DNA from: Ficedula albicollis
Taxonomy: Eukaryota; Chordata; Aves; Passeriformes; Muscicapidae
Assembly: GCF_000247815.1 (NCBI RefSeq)
Contig: NC_021674.1
Location: 34,320,612-34,384,611, forward strand
DNA length: 64,000 bases
Direction: 5' to 3'
The position numbers and the translations under genes were made by a program. Shown in pieces: positions 11,641 to 24,305 of the stretch (position 1 is the stretch's first letter; the number at the start of each line of letters is the position of its first letter). The notes beneath the pieces were generated by a model. That model did no database searches. It had not been told where the DNA came from and saw only the letters and a list, made by a program, of their open reading frames with translations.

Positions 11641-13140
11641 CAGCAGAAAGGTGGTTCATTTTAATTCTTGAATTTGCTCTTGCTGTGCAGGTATTTCATC
11701 CCTGGCACAATTCCACCTCTACAGCAGAATGTTAATTTTTCCTTGACTGACTCTTATTTGGCAGATGCTGTAAACAGCTTAAAAAACAACAACAAAGGAA
11801 TGGATCCCTTGTTGCTCTGCTTCTGACATTTCCATCACGTACTGAGGGATAGTAGTGTGAGGGTGAGATGGGAGAGATGTAAAACATTTGAAATTATTTG
11901 TCTACTGTTACTGGAGATAATTTTTGAGAATTTTTTTGCTACTCCGATGTTCCGTTTATTGGGTTCTTCCTCAGGTTTTCAATGGTTGCTGTTGGACTGT
12001 TAATTTTTAGGAATGGAGGTCTTTCATCCTGATTTTTTTTATTGTTAGTGGTATTGTACTTAAATGCAAGTGCTTAGTTTTCCTTTTGTAAAAAAACGTG
12101 AAGAGTAATTTGCAGGAAAATAAAGGTGTCACCCAGACTTTTACTTTTCCCCAGTTATCCTTACTTTTCTGGTACAATACACTATGAAAAGGAGTCAAAA
12201 GCAGTTTTTTCATGTATGCTGCCTTCTCGAGGCTTATCAGATATTTTGCTCAGCGTAGTCCTTAGATAAAAATCCTTAGAGTTAATTTCCTTTTGTCTAT
12301 CTCCAAGGACAGGTTGTCATTTATGACTTCTGTATCTCCTGCTGTTTACTGATAATTCTTTTTGTGGTGTGTTCTCACTGTGAACATCAGAGGTACTACT
12401 CTAAACCAAATTGCATAAATATTTCTGTCTGTCAGCTTATGAATTCACCTGAAGTGAAACTCAACAACAGGAGACATTTGTCTCAACATTCCTTAATTTC
12501 CTTTATTTTTTGAGATTTAATATGCTGCAGTATTTTCTTATGCTGTGATACCTTAAGCTCTACTTTAACAGGAATTAACAAGCAGGGAGAGGGTTTATAA
12601 ATTTGCCTTCACCCAGCAAAGGTTGGGGTTGCTTCTGGGAAGAACAGGTATTGATAAAGCTATGTTTCTAATAAAATACCTCATGAAAAAGAACCTGCTT
12701 TAGTTCACTGGGGATGGCTCTTGATACTATTGTGATTTGCCCTGTAACCTGTCTCTGATAACGCTGTGACTTTAGACAGCCCTGCTGGATATGACTCTGA
12801 TTTATGGATCCTTGTATTGCTGTGAGCTTTGGTCTCCAATTAGGCTTTTCTTACCTGGATTGAATTTTCCGCAGATCCTGAGCATTACCAGGCTGCTAGG
12901 GGTTTTTGGTGGGTTGTTTCTAACAATTGTAAGTAAATTTGCTGTTCCTATTTTTAATAGAACCCTTGGTACTAGTTTACTTACATTGCCTTGGTAGTAG
13001 TTTCTTTAAATATCTGACCAGTCTGTCAAGGGGTCCACATTCATTCTTTTATGACTCTGCAGGTTGCTATCACTTCACTGGTACCTTTTCCATCTTGAGC
13101 GATCATTTCCCTTTCCAATCTGTATTCCCTTCAGAAATGC
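11641..13140. other. Non-coding stretch, no gene seen
   Basis: Unique-looking sequence with frames under 70 codons. Nothing recognised. Confidence 0.5.
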
Positions 13141-13345
13141 ATTCTTAAAAAACCTCTATAGAATATAGAAACATATTATAAAACAATACTATAAAATAGT
13201 ACATACTATAATAGTACTATACTAAACATACGATACTAAACATACTTTAAAACAAACGGTATTATGTAATATTATAAAATAATAATATCATATTGCATAT
13301 AATTATAAAATAAGGTTATATAAAATTATGGAAAGAAAATTTAGA
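13141..13345. repeat. A/T low-complexity block
   Basis: About 200 bp of almost pure A/T built from degenerate TATAAAAT/ACTATAATA words, for example TATAAAATAATAATATCAT. It looks like an eroded AT-rich satellite or slippage tract. Confidence 0.75.
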
Positions 13346-16300
13346 ATATCTAAGATCTGATTTTTGCTTTAGATTTTGTGTCAAAGGTACTCAAGGATTA
13401 TTTGCTTGTCATTGCACTATGCCTCACGAGTTTTCATTCTAAGATTCAATTTCTCTTTGAACTGCAAGCTAGAGATCTTTCTTGGTTATTGTCTCCTAGA
13501 AGAAATTAAATCTCCAAATTCCTGAAAAGCTCTCCAATGTGGATTTAGGGACAATATTGCCATTCTTCAACCATATGTAGATGGATACCTCTAGTGTACC
13601 TTGGTCCTCAAGCTTTAGGGTTTACCTCTGCCCACAGGTTGCAGTCATATGACATTTTGGGATGTGCCTCTGCCTTGGACCTCCTTGTCTTCACAGAAAA
13701 GAGTTGTTGCACTTGGGTTGAGTTCTTTCAGTAACAGACAGGAGGCTGTTAAGAGACTTTAAGACCTGGCTAAGGATGACATAATGGTAGTAAAGACTTG
13801 GAGCCTTGGAAGATAGAGATCTTCAGGTTTTGCTGGATTTAGTCTCACATTTCATCCCCATCCCTGTTTGCATAGGGATGTACTTGAGTACATGTTGGTT
13901 TGGGGATATTTGCACAAGTAAGGGCATGGCCTGGTGGCTGTCCTTCAAATGGAAGGACAGTTTGAGAGACAGTTTGTCTCTCAGCTTGTCTTACAAGCTC
14001 CATGGTTGTGTATTTCTTGCTCGTTTTCCTCCTATGGAGCATATTCTCCTTCTTAGTCAGAGGACTGTTTTGAAAATTCTGTGAAATTGCAGATTTCCTT
14101 ATTTTTCTTGTAGATTGAAATGTTCCTGTAGTAGATAAGGTGTACTGTTCTTTACATGCCTAACCACTAGTACGTAACTGAGGAGGGACTGTTCCCTTCT
14201 TTGTGATCCAGTGTGTATCCAGAAAAAATATCTTCCTCCATTGAGCCTTTTATTACCTCACAAACTGTTAAATGGATGAGTATTTTTTATTCAGAAGAAA
14301 AGTACTTTCATAATGGTACTTCTCTCTGACTAGTGGTTCAGATGAGACACAGAGGTTTCTTTACTTGTATGTTCTGCAACTTCTTCCATTTCTGCTGGAG
14401 TGGATTCTGGTAAATGCTAAAATAATTGGATTTGAGGGGATTAGCTGTAGAAAATATTTTTTACTTTTAACTCAGGTGATATTCCTAGGGATGGTGATAT
14501 GATTTTGTCATTATGCTCTGATATAATTTTCATAGAACAAGGCTTACATTGTGGTGTTCTTCAGTGTGAGCATTAAGCCAAAGCCTATTTAAATCACCAG
14601 TAACTCAGTGTCTGAGTAAGCCAGTGAATCAGGACTGAATAAACAAATTAATTTTTGGAAGTCAGGAACTCCTTTTATTCTCTTACTGTTCTTCACTTAA
14701 TGGTGATACTTGTTTCTGATAAATAATGGATTTTAGAGATCTCTCCCACTCTTCCCTTTTAGTGCCTGGGTCTGGTTTGCAGATTCTGTGCTGTATCTGC
14801 ATTCCCTATAACTATGGTTTCAGTTGTGCTGGCCCTCCCATTGAGGCCATATGTGTTTAAAGTAGCAGCACTTGATATGCATATCAACTCTAAATGTCCT
14901 GATCTGTGTCAACATTTTCCCCTCTTTATTCAGCCTTTTCACTGGGAGGATCTTTCACTATCTAATAGAGGTAGCCAAGACACCAATTTATTTCCTTTAC
15001 AGAACTGAAACTAGTCTTCCTGAGCTGTCAGATTGCCAATTTTCTGTGTGAATGACTTTTAAAAGTCACTGAGATGCAGAGAGTAGATGCTTTCTGACCA
15101 GTTTTTATATTTATAGGGCAAGGTTAAGGGCTTGACAGATGCAGTTGCAGCAGGTGCCATCTTAGATGATGTGTCCAAAAGAAGGAGATATAGTATGATG
15201 AAGAATAGATTTTCCAAAAAAGTAATGAATTGAATAAAAAGCCTAAGGTCATTGCTTACAATCCAGAAAATGTTCTCCCCCAATTATTAAATAAAATCCA
15301 CACACAAATATGTGGGTTTATTTATGCCCAAGAGCAGTTAATGAGAAAGGGAAATGCAATAGCAAAACTTAAAAAGCTGTACCTGATTCAATTGACTGTG
15401 CTCTTACTGTCAGTGTTCAAAAGCAGCAATATTCATTACTATTTCTTTTCACTTAATCTCTACTTGGTATATAATTGGTGCAAAAGAGATACAACTCCCA
15501 ATATCCCCACTTGAAGCTAAGTATAAGTATTTATAACACTGGGCATAAGTCTGAAGGTTTACTCAGCCCTCATATTTAGCAGTAATAGTGCATTTCATAT
15601 CAGTGGTATAACTTCAATTTGGGCCCTATCTTTTTGTTGGTCAGCACAGACTACTGCAGCCTCTGCTGGAATCATATATATATAGTCTTTGATCCTGCAT
15701 AATTTAAAAATTAGAAAAAGAAACAAAGGGTTTTACTTGATACAGAATAGTAAGTTGTGAAAAATATATATGAAATTATTTATTTAGTGGTGATATCTAC
15801 AATTTAAAAAATACCTGACATTTCTATTGTAGCAGTCTTAAATAGCCTTTTAGACACATTTGTCTGACAGTGCTTCAAAGACACAATAATCAGAATTGCT
15901 ACGTACAAGGGAAATATCAAATTTTCTAACACATTTTCAAGGCAGACATTTAGTTTGCAAACAATTAATTTCCAAAGTTTTCATTTATGACTATGATTTT
16001 CTTTGTGAGGATTACTTTGCCATTTGTATTCCTTGAAGCCAGCACAGATAATCCTCATCCTTCCACATTAGAACCTCTGTTAACTTCAGCTAAAATATTA
16101 GAAGGCTCTGGATAGCCACAAAACCTCCCTATTTTTAAAGAATGATAATGACATTTCAGAAGGTAACACTTGGAGATAGGCAGTTAGAGGGAAGGAGCTG
16201 CACTGCCATAATTCTTTTCAAGGCAGAGATTTTCCCCTTAAGCTATTGTCTAAATGTCTCATTGACCAACGTTGTTCATCACCTTCTGCTTCCTTTGTTC

Positions 16301-16688
16301 TGATACTCAGGAATTGGAAATGGAATCCTTTGTCAGCTTTGTAGAGCTTTCTGTGATTGCCAGCTTGCTAATATAAAAACCAGACAGACCATTATGAGTG
16401 GCTAGTTTGACCTCTTGTATATCAATGTGGCAGCCCAATTGTACTTGAATTGTGCCACTAATTCCAGCTTGGTTTACAGAGCCATGGTTTACAGTTTAGT
16501 GTGACACCCGGCCTTGATTCCAAGAGTTTGTGATGGAAAACTCAGTCCCTGGGGAGGTAGATCCCAAAATGTGCTACCATTACTAAAAGAAGTCTGTATT
16601 TTATTTCTGCATTTTCTAAGATATGATATGATGCCTATTTTTGACCCCCAGTGGCTGTGCCCTGGCATTTGCTCGTGTGATCAGGGAA
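13346..16688. other. Non-coding stretch with two adjacent hairpins
   Basis: No gene seen, and frames stay under 95 codons. Two small perfect stem-loops sit side by side: CTGTCCTTC/GAAGGACAG (13938-13946 with 13952-13960, 5-base loop) and GAGAGAC/GTCTCTC (13964-13970 with 13976-13982, 5-base loop). Confidence 0.55.
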
Positions 16689-17573
16689 GTATCAAAATTT
16701 TCTTCCCACCCAAGAATTAAACAAGTTTGATTTTGGCAGCCAAAAAGCTGCTGGTGTTTTATTTGTTTGTTTTGGTTTGATTTTTTTTTGTTTGTTTGTT
16801 TTTTTTTTTTTTTGCTTTTGCTTTTATTTGCTTTTGTTTTTGTGTGGGTTTGTTTGTTTGTTTGTTTGTTTGTTTGTTTGTTTTAACCTGAGTAAGAACA
16901 CCATAAATTTGGTCTTTATGTGCTCCTGTGATATGTTCTTGCTGTACAAGAACATTGTTGGACATGATTTCACAAGCTAATATATTGTAACTTGAACTTT
17001 TTCAAAGATAGGCAGCTCTTTGAGAAGCAGTGAAATAGCACAGAAAAAAGTGCTTTCACAAACACTTCAGGAACTGATGAACCCAGATCACTCTCATAGT
17101 TGATATTCTTGAATACTGAGATCACTTTTGGATCTCCGTATCAAAATTTTCTTCCCACCCAAGAATTAAACAAGTTTGATTTTGGCAGCCAAAAAGCTGC
17201 TGGTGTTTTATTTGTTTGTTTTGGTTTGATTTTTTTTTGTTTGTTTGTTTTTTGCTTTTGCTTTTATTTGCTTTTGTTTTTGTGAGGGTTTGTTTGTTTT
17301 GTTTTTTTTTTGTTTGTTTTAACCTGAGTAAGAACACCATAAATTTGGTCTTTATGTGCTCCTGTGATATGTTCTTGCTGTACAAGAACATTGTTGGACA
17401 TGATTTCACAAGCTAATATATTGTAACTTGAACTTTTTCAAAGATAGGCAGCTCTTTGAGAAGCAGTGAAATAGCACAGAAAAAAGTGCTTTCACAAACA
17501 CTTCAGGAACTGATGAACCCAGATCACTCTCATAGTTGATATTCTTGAATACTGAGATCACTTTTGGATCTCC
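16689..17573. repeat. Tandem duplication, period 449/436 bp, with T/TTTG tract
   Basis: Copy 1 is 16689-17137 and copy 2 is 17138-17573. Both start GTATCAAAATTTTCTTCCC and end CTTTTGGATCTCC. Outside a microsatellite-like block of T runs and TTTG units (about 16,758-16,882 and 17,207-17,318) I saw only one substitution (GTGTGGG against GTGAGGG). The length difference comes from slippage in that block. The open frames through the tract (poly-Phe/Leu/Cys on plus, Lys/Gln/Asn on minus) are not genes. Confidence 0.97.
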
Positions 17574-18525
17574 ACTGTGACACACATGGCGGGGGGGGGA
17601 AGGAAGCAAACTCTTACACTGCCACAGATAATATATATTTTTATATTTTCATTTAAAAAAAATTAAAAATCTCGCAGTTATGGGCAGTGAAACATGAATT
17701 GTCTTTCTATTAATTGACTGTTACAGGAACAACTGTGCATCTGGTTGCTGCATAACTATATTTCCATGCCTATTCTAGATCTGTAGTGCTGAAAAGGATG
17801 TGAAGAAATCACTTGCTTCGTCCCTTCCCCAAAGACAGGACGAAACACATGTATACTATTCCTAACGTATACTATTTGTTCAACCAGTTTTTAAAAATGT
17901 TTGGTGATGGGAATTCTTCCATGTCTGAAGACAATTCACTCCAGTGTTTTACCCTCTTGACCGTTAAAAATTATTTTAAAGGAAAACTTGGTATAATGCT
18001 CTTAAAACTCCATGACTATTGAACAGGATGGATGAAATATTTTTCTGTATGTTAAGAAGAAGTGTGGTATATAAAGTCTATTGGAACACTTGAAGACTAG
18101 AATTTCCTTATCTTTACTATGTACAGTTGTAAAAAATACTTTTTCTTTTGGAAATGTGCCTTTTATCTTCCTGGCATGGTTGACAAAGTCAGTAAAAACT
18201 AAGTAGGGATTTCGTAATTATCTATGTTTGCACCTAGGTATTTTTACTCTCCTTTTCCCTCAAAATCCAGTGACAGAAAAAAAAAGTGGCAGTGGTTATA
18301 ATTGTTTTCCATCACTGTCAACATGAGGATGCACAGTTTCATTGTAGCTGGTGAGGTGGCTGTGTCTTTGATGACACAGTCTGTTATATCGACTCAGTGA
18401 ATATGAGATTTCCTTCCCTGAGCCAGGAAATCTTTCATGGCAGCACAGGCATGCTGGATTTGCATGAATATCTGATGAGTTTGGAGTGTTTCTTGAAGAA
18501 GCAAACCCAAAACCCCACTTGTGAC
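17574..18525. other. Non-coding stretch, no gene seen
   Basis: Contains a short G run (17590-17598) just after the duplication. Otherwise unique AT-rich sequence with no long frame. Confidence 0.5.
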
Positions 18526-18800
18526 TGTTATGGTTGGACAATGTGCTAGAAGTTTATTGAGGTCACAGCCACGCTAGAGCTGATTGTGCGATCAGTGTTT
18601 ACATCCAGAGCACAAGTCCTGCCTTGGATGTGCAGTGCTTATACACAATCCTCTGCAGCCACATGTGGAGCTGTGCAGGTACAGACTGTGATTCCTCCCT
18701 CCAGCAGTTTTACAGGTCAGGATAACAACTTTAGTTCCCCAGATCCACCTATCATGAGGTGTCAGCTGGTTCAGTGTCTCCATTGGCACTGATGGATTCT
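18526..18800 (-). mobile_element. LTR-like element, minus strand (different family)
   Basis: Read on the minus strand, the sequence has a TATAAG box (18639-18644), then about 85 bases later an AATAAA polyadenylation signal (18553-18558), then a short tail ending CCAACCATAACA at 18,526. That spacing and the ACA terminus are typical of a compact retroviral LTR. The 5' (right-hand) limit is uncertain: no matching target-site duplication was found and the GC-richer sequence continues to about 18,860. The 68-codon plus-strand frame here is a by-product. It could also be a chance arrangement of signals. Confidence 0.45.
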
Positions 18801-18883
18801 CACCATGTGCACTGAAGTTCTTTGAGCTCTCTTGATTGGTAGAACTGGGGGACTATCAGAGGCCTTTGCTTGGAAAATCATAC

Positions 18884-18949
18884 AAAAAAAAAAAAAAAAA
18901 CCCCCCCCCCCCCCCCCCCCCCCCAAACAAACAAAAAAAAAAAAAAAAA
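18884..18949. repeat. Compound homopolymer tract A17-C24-(AAAC)2-A17
   Basis: Seventeen A (18884-18900), 24 C (18901-18924), two AAAC units and another 17 A (18933-18949). Open frames through it encode poly-Pro, poly-Gly, poly-Lys or poly-Phe and are artefacts. Confidence 0.97.
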
Positions 18950-20612
18950 GAAAAATAGTACAGAATAAATTGGACAATGGATATGTGGTAAGACCTGTGC
19001 AGAAAGGAACACTTCAGCATTATTCTGTTCCTGATATTGCCTAGCTAAAACTGTGTGAATAAATTGAAATGTGTATTTTCCTCTCTATGACTGGTCTTGA
19101 AATTATATTGTATTTTATTTATCTTTACTTGCTTTGTGTAGAGTTTTTAACAACATGCATTATTTCCAATTTTTCTGCTGGTCTGCTGTATAGGAGGCAG
19201 AAAAGGCAAGGTTTTGGATACCCAAAAAAATGTTGTGAAGCTTATAAATGGAGCTGGTAAAAATGGCAGCAAATCATATGTGGTGGAAAATATGGATTAT
19301 TTCTATCAAAAGTATTTTATACTATGAATAAAATTTACCAGTTTATTTCACTCAAGTAATTATTCAGAGATAAGTAAAAATGCTATTGTAATAATATTCC
19401 CCTTTTTGTGCTTATCTCTGTGGTTGGAGGATTTTGTGAGTTTCCCAGCTAAAGCCAGATGTTCTATAAGATTCTGAAATATTCTTTAATTCTCTTTCAT
19501 GTTTATAGCACTTGCATGAGAATAGATGTGGTAAGATCAGAAATAGGTTAACTCCTTTAAATCTCTAGAAGTCCCTATGTCCTTTCCTCATAAGCCTCAT
19601 ATCCCTCAAAACTTGGACTTTTTGCTGTCTTCTAAGTTAGAAGTCTTTTGCCCACTGTTTTTGATATTTATGTTCCTGACAACTAGACCTTCCCCATTTA
19701 TTCCTTCAGAAATCCATCACGTGTGCTTTTTTTTCCTTATCTTTGGTATGCAGCAGCTTGTATGACTCTTTCCCTTAAATCCTACTTTTTAGATAACCTG
19801 CTTGTTTTTCAAGTGCCTCTTTAGTCTTTTTGTGTCTTATTTTCCCCATCTTTTTTTTTTTTCCTTTAATTTTCTTTTTGTGTCAGGATATATTTTCTAT
19901 CTTGCAGCACATGCTTATGGAGTACAGATGGTCTACTTTCCTGAGCGTTTTTGTGGTATTCATGTACCCCACTGCCACAGCTCAAATCCTTCTGCTCTTT
20001 GGTAGGTTTAAGAGAAATGCAAGGCTCTGTTTTCCCTGACATTTAATTATAAAATGAAGCAATCACTATAGTCATGTGAAAGGCATGCAGAGGCCAGCTA
20101 GTTGTGTCCTGGTGGCAAGTGAAAACTGGATGAATTAAAAAAATGCACTGCTTGGCCTCACACTCACAAACCAGCTCAGGCAAACATGAGTGTACTCCAG
20201 GTGTGTGTGGGGCTGACCCATAGAATTAAATTGTTCACGTGCATGTGAACAAACTCTCAGCTTATGTTCAAACATATTTGAAGCATGAGTCTTAGTGATG
20301 TGTAATACTCTTGAAGTGTGTCTAGAACCATCAGAAAGACCTCTTAGAAAACAATTTACAAAAAGAAAAAAAAAGTGTTGATGTTCCTTTAATCTCTTTT
20401 GCTACTTCTTGGAAAACAATGGCAACGTTTGGTGCTGCTGGCTATTGCATTTTATTGTATGGATTTATGGATTTAAATTTTAGTGTGTAGTTGAGCTTCT
20501 ATTTAATGGGATGTATACCTATAAACCAAGAAAGTTCTGCTGCTTAATCTTATCACAATTCCTAAAGCATCACAAAATTATCTTATGAGTGCTATATTTT
20601 TTGTAAGCATTC
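18950..20612. other. Non-coding stretch with a 22-bp palindrome
   Basis: No gene seen. At 20231-20252 there is an inverted repeat with 8-bp perfect arms (TTGTTCAC and GTGAACAA) around a 6-base centre. It includes a CACGTG E-box at 20236-20241. A poly-T run lies near 19,850-19,862. Confidence 0.5.
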
Positions 20613-20763
20613 TCAGGCAGATACAGTGCAACATTTTTACTGATGCTTTGGAAATGGCTTTTTCTTTGTGTGCATGATATCTGATTTTCAGGCAGATACA
20701 GTGCAACATTTTTACTGATGTTTTGGAAATGGCTTTTTCTTCGTGTGCATGATATCTGATTTG
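20613..20763. repeat. Tandem duplication, period 75, two copies
   Basis: Copies at about 20614-20688 and 20689-20763, both starting CAGGCAGATACAGTGCAAC and ending GATATCTGATTT. Two substitutions are visible. It ends exactly where the 1,671-bp duplication begins. Confidence 0.95.
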
Positions 20764-23700
20764 TTGTCTTGCCTCTTACTTAATTCCTGCTTTGCAGTGT
20801 GATAAAATTTTAATAATTGAAGAACTGATGCATTCCGTTCTTATTTGGAAAACATTATTTTCTTGGAAATAATTAATGACACTTTCAGACAAGTCATACA
20901 CATAAGATGAGTGACAAAAAATTGCTTCTTGTCTGAGAAAATGTTGTTTTAAATTTTTTTTCTGGTTTGCTGTGCCTGAGGTGCTTTGAATGGGGTCTCC
21001 TGCCTTCACGAGTTGGCATTTTCTATACCAGTTTTCCAGGCAGCTTTTCTCTAAAAGTGCTATGATAAGAGGTTGCTGAATCAGTATATTATGACTTGCA
21101 TCCCTCTTAACTAAGTGCTGATCAATGGCATTAAACCATAGCTCTGCACAACTGACAGTGGGCACTCAGTACCACCCCAGTGGGGGCTTGTCACCAAAAA
21201 AGGCCACCAAAGTCTGCCAGCTCTTTACTGATAGCAAGAAGCATGCACAGAGAGGGCCAAATGCAGAAAGATGGAAGGACAGGAGGTATCTGTGGAACTA
21301 AACTTCTAGAGAAGTAATTTGCATTCATTTTTCTTGGCAGTCCTGGCTGGCATATTCTTCAGTTCTGCTTCATATAATCACAACTGCAGGGAATTGTCCC
21401 ATTGTGAGTGTGTGATATTCCTTCTGTTTGTAGAGGTGGGCACAGTTAAAGCTACAGCACGGTATAAATAATTAAAATGCCTTGGTGTTCAGCAAGAAAT
21501 TTCACTGACAGAATGCTAAGAAGAATACTTACACACCCATTGTACAAGAAAAAAGTTCTAAATTAAATTTAAAAACTTAATATCCTCTGCCAGTATGTTG
21601 TTATGCCATAAGCACAACCCACTTCTTGAGCAATCCAAGGAATGTAAGGAACTGATGTCATGATTTAGAAACAGCCATGTGGCTAGCAAATTTCTTACCT
21701 GTGGCTAGGCACTCTTGGTGCATAGGATAGGTTTGATATTTGATTGATAGATTTGATAGGTTAAATATATGTTTTGTATGAATTTGTTGAGAAGAGAAGC
21801 AAGTAAATACACATCTAAGCAAGCTGCTATTGCTATTGTATGCTATCCAGCAATTTTACCCAGATAATTAAAGAAAAAAGACTGCATTAAAGTCAAGGTC
21901 ACAGTAATATTAAATCAATAATCTTTAATACTTGAATCTTGAAATCACAGAATTCCAGATTGTAAGGTTGCTAGTGGTTTTCTCATGGACAATTTTAAGT
22001 GGTGGACTGATCTTTATTGATACTTTCCAAGAGTATTAATCTAGTCAGTGCTATACATCTACATTGACCTGGGTGGTAAAAGATACAGATGTCTCTCAAA
22101 TGTATTTATTCAAGGACCTGAGCATTTGTTCTTCTCTTCCACAGCAACTAGGACAGTCTTCTTGTTTTTCTTTAGGTAGTTCCAGAAGTGCTTATAATGA
22201 TTCCCTATTTCCATTTCCATCTTAAATAGCATTCCTCTTGGTCATTATGCTTGATTTTATTCTTCTCTCCCTTCCTAAAATGGGACAAAGCCTTTCAATG
22301 GAGATATAGGCAAATTATACATAATAGCAACAATAACACAATAATGCAAGATTTTATGCCTGAAGTACCTATTGACTTCTTCCATTATTGGCTGATTTTT
22401 GCTTTTGAGAAGCTGTTAAAATCATAGCTTCCATTTGTCTTGCCTCTTACTTAATTCCTGCTTTGCAGTGTGATAAAATTTTAATAATTGAAGAACTGAT
22501 GCATTCCGTTCTTATTTGGAAAACATTATTTTCTTGGAAATAATTAATGACACTTTCAGACAAGTCATACACATAAGATGAGTGACAAAAAATTGCTTCT
22601 TGTCTGAGAAAATGTTGTTTTAAATTTTTTTTCTGGTTTGCTGTGCCTGAGGTGCTTTGAATGGGGTCTCCTGCCTTCACGAGTTGGCATTTTCTATACC
22701 AGTTTTCCAGGCAGCTTTTCTCTAAAAGTGCTATGATAAGAGGTTGCTGAATCAGTATATTATGACTTGCATCCCTCTTAACTAAGTGCTGATCAATGGC
22801 ATTAAACCATAGCTCTGCACAACTGACAGTGGGCACTCAGTACCACCCCAGTGGGGGCTTGTCACCAAAAAAGGCCACCAAAGTCTGCCAGCTCTTTACT
22901 GATAGCAAGAAGCATGCACAGAGAGGGCCAAATGCAGAAAGATGGAAGGACAGGAGGTATCTGTGGAACTAAACTTCTAGAGAAGTAATTTGCATTCATT
23001 TTTCTTGGCAGTCCTGGCTGGCATATTCTTCAGTTCTGCTTCATATAATCACAACTGCAGGGAATTGTCCCATTGTGAGTGTGTGATATTCCTTCTGTTT
23101 GTAGAGGTGGGCACAGTTAAAGCTACAGCACGGTATAAATAATTAAAATGCCTTGGTGTTCAGCAAGAAATTTCACTGACAGAATGCTAAGAAGAATACT
23201 TACACACCCATTGTACAAGAAAAAAGTTCTAAATTAAATTTAAAAACTTAATATCCTCTGCCAGTATGTTGTTATGCCATAAGCACAACCCACTTCTTGA
23301 GCAATCCAAGGAATGTAAGGAACTGATGTCATGATTTAGAAACAGCCATGTGGCTAGCAAATTTCTTACCTGTGGCTAGGCACTCTTGGTGCATAGGATA
23401 GGTTTGATATTTGATTGATAGATTTGATAGGTTAAATATATGTTTTGTATGAATTTGTTGAGAAGAGAAGCAAGTAAATACACATCTAAGCAAGCTGCTA
23501 TTGCTATTGTATGCTATCCAGCAATTTTACCCAGATAATTAAAGAAAAAAGACTGCATTAAAGTCAAGGTCACAGTAATATTAAATCAATAATCTTTAAT
23601 ACTTGAATCTTGAAATCACAGAATTCCAGATTGTAAGGTTGCTAGTGGTTTTCTCATGGACAATTTTAAGTGGTGGACTGATCTTTATTGATACTTTCCA

Positions 23701-24105
23701 AGAGTATTAATCTAGTCAGTGCTATACATCTACATTGACCTGGGTGGTAAAAGATACAGATGTCTCTCAAATGTATTTATTCAAGGACCTGAGCATTTGT
23801 TCTTCTCTTCCACAGCAACTAGGACAGTCTTCTTGTTTTTCTTTAGGTAGTTCCAGAAGTGCTTATAATGATTCCCTATTTCCATTTCCATCTTAAATAG
23901 CATTCCTCTTGGTCATTATGCTTGATTTTATTCTTCTCTCCCTTCCTAAAATGGGACAAAGCCTTTCAATGGAGATATAGGCAAATTATACATAATAGCA
24001 ACAATAACACAATAATGCAAGATTTTATGCCTGAAGTACCTATTGACTTCTTCCATTATTGGCTGATTTTTGCTTTTGAGAAGCTGTTAAAATCATAGCT
24101 TCCAT
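20764..24105. repeat. Perfect 1,671-bp tandem duplication, two copies
   Basis: Copy A is 20764-22434 and copy B is 22435-24105. Both start TTGTCTTGCCTCTTACTTAA and end AATCATAGCTTCCAT, and the junction AGCTTCCAT|TTGTCTTGCC is direct head to tail. I found no mismatch in any segment compared (start, middle, end, and the identical 129-codon minus-strand frames at 20776-21165 and 22447-22836). The unit itself is ordinary AT-rich single-copy-looking sequence. The 129-codon frame matches no family I recognise and is probably chance, preserved because the duplication is recent. Such perfection means either a very recent segmental duplication, a copy-number variant, or an assembly duplication. Confidence 0.98.
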
Positions 24106-24305
24106 AAATACACACATGCAATATATCCATAAACCCATTAAAAACCATTTATGCCTATTCATTTGAAAAATAAGGTAAAACAGAATGATCTAATACCTTT
24201 TGCTTTGCTTTGTAGCCTCTCAAAAAACTTGTTGCTGTCTAGAGTGAGAAGCTAGAAGCATGATTTGTCTCAAAATATGTACAGAGAATGTGATGGTAAA
24301 TGTTT
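24106..24305. other. Short non-coding interval before CR1
   Basis: AT-rich sequence between the duplication and the CR1 fragment. No feature seen. Confidence 0.5.

Noticed and set aside
16759..17416. Frames rich in Phe/Leu/Cys or Lys/Gln through the T/TTTG tract
   Set aside because: Low-complexity translation of a microsatellite-like block.
21941..21990. GAAATCACAGAATTCC resembling the start of a minus-strand CR1 terminus
   Set aside because: The similarity stops after a few bases and the following CR1 blocks are absent.
20776..22836. Identical 129-codon minus-strand frames occurring twice
   Set aside because: The apparent conservation is just the 1,671-bp duplication. No domain, no splice context, and length within chance for AT-rich DNA of this size.
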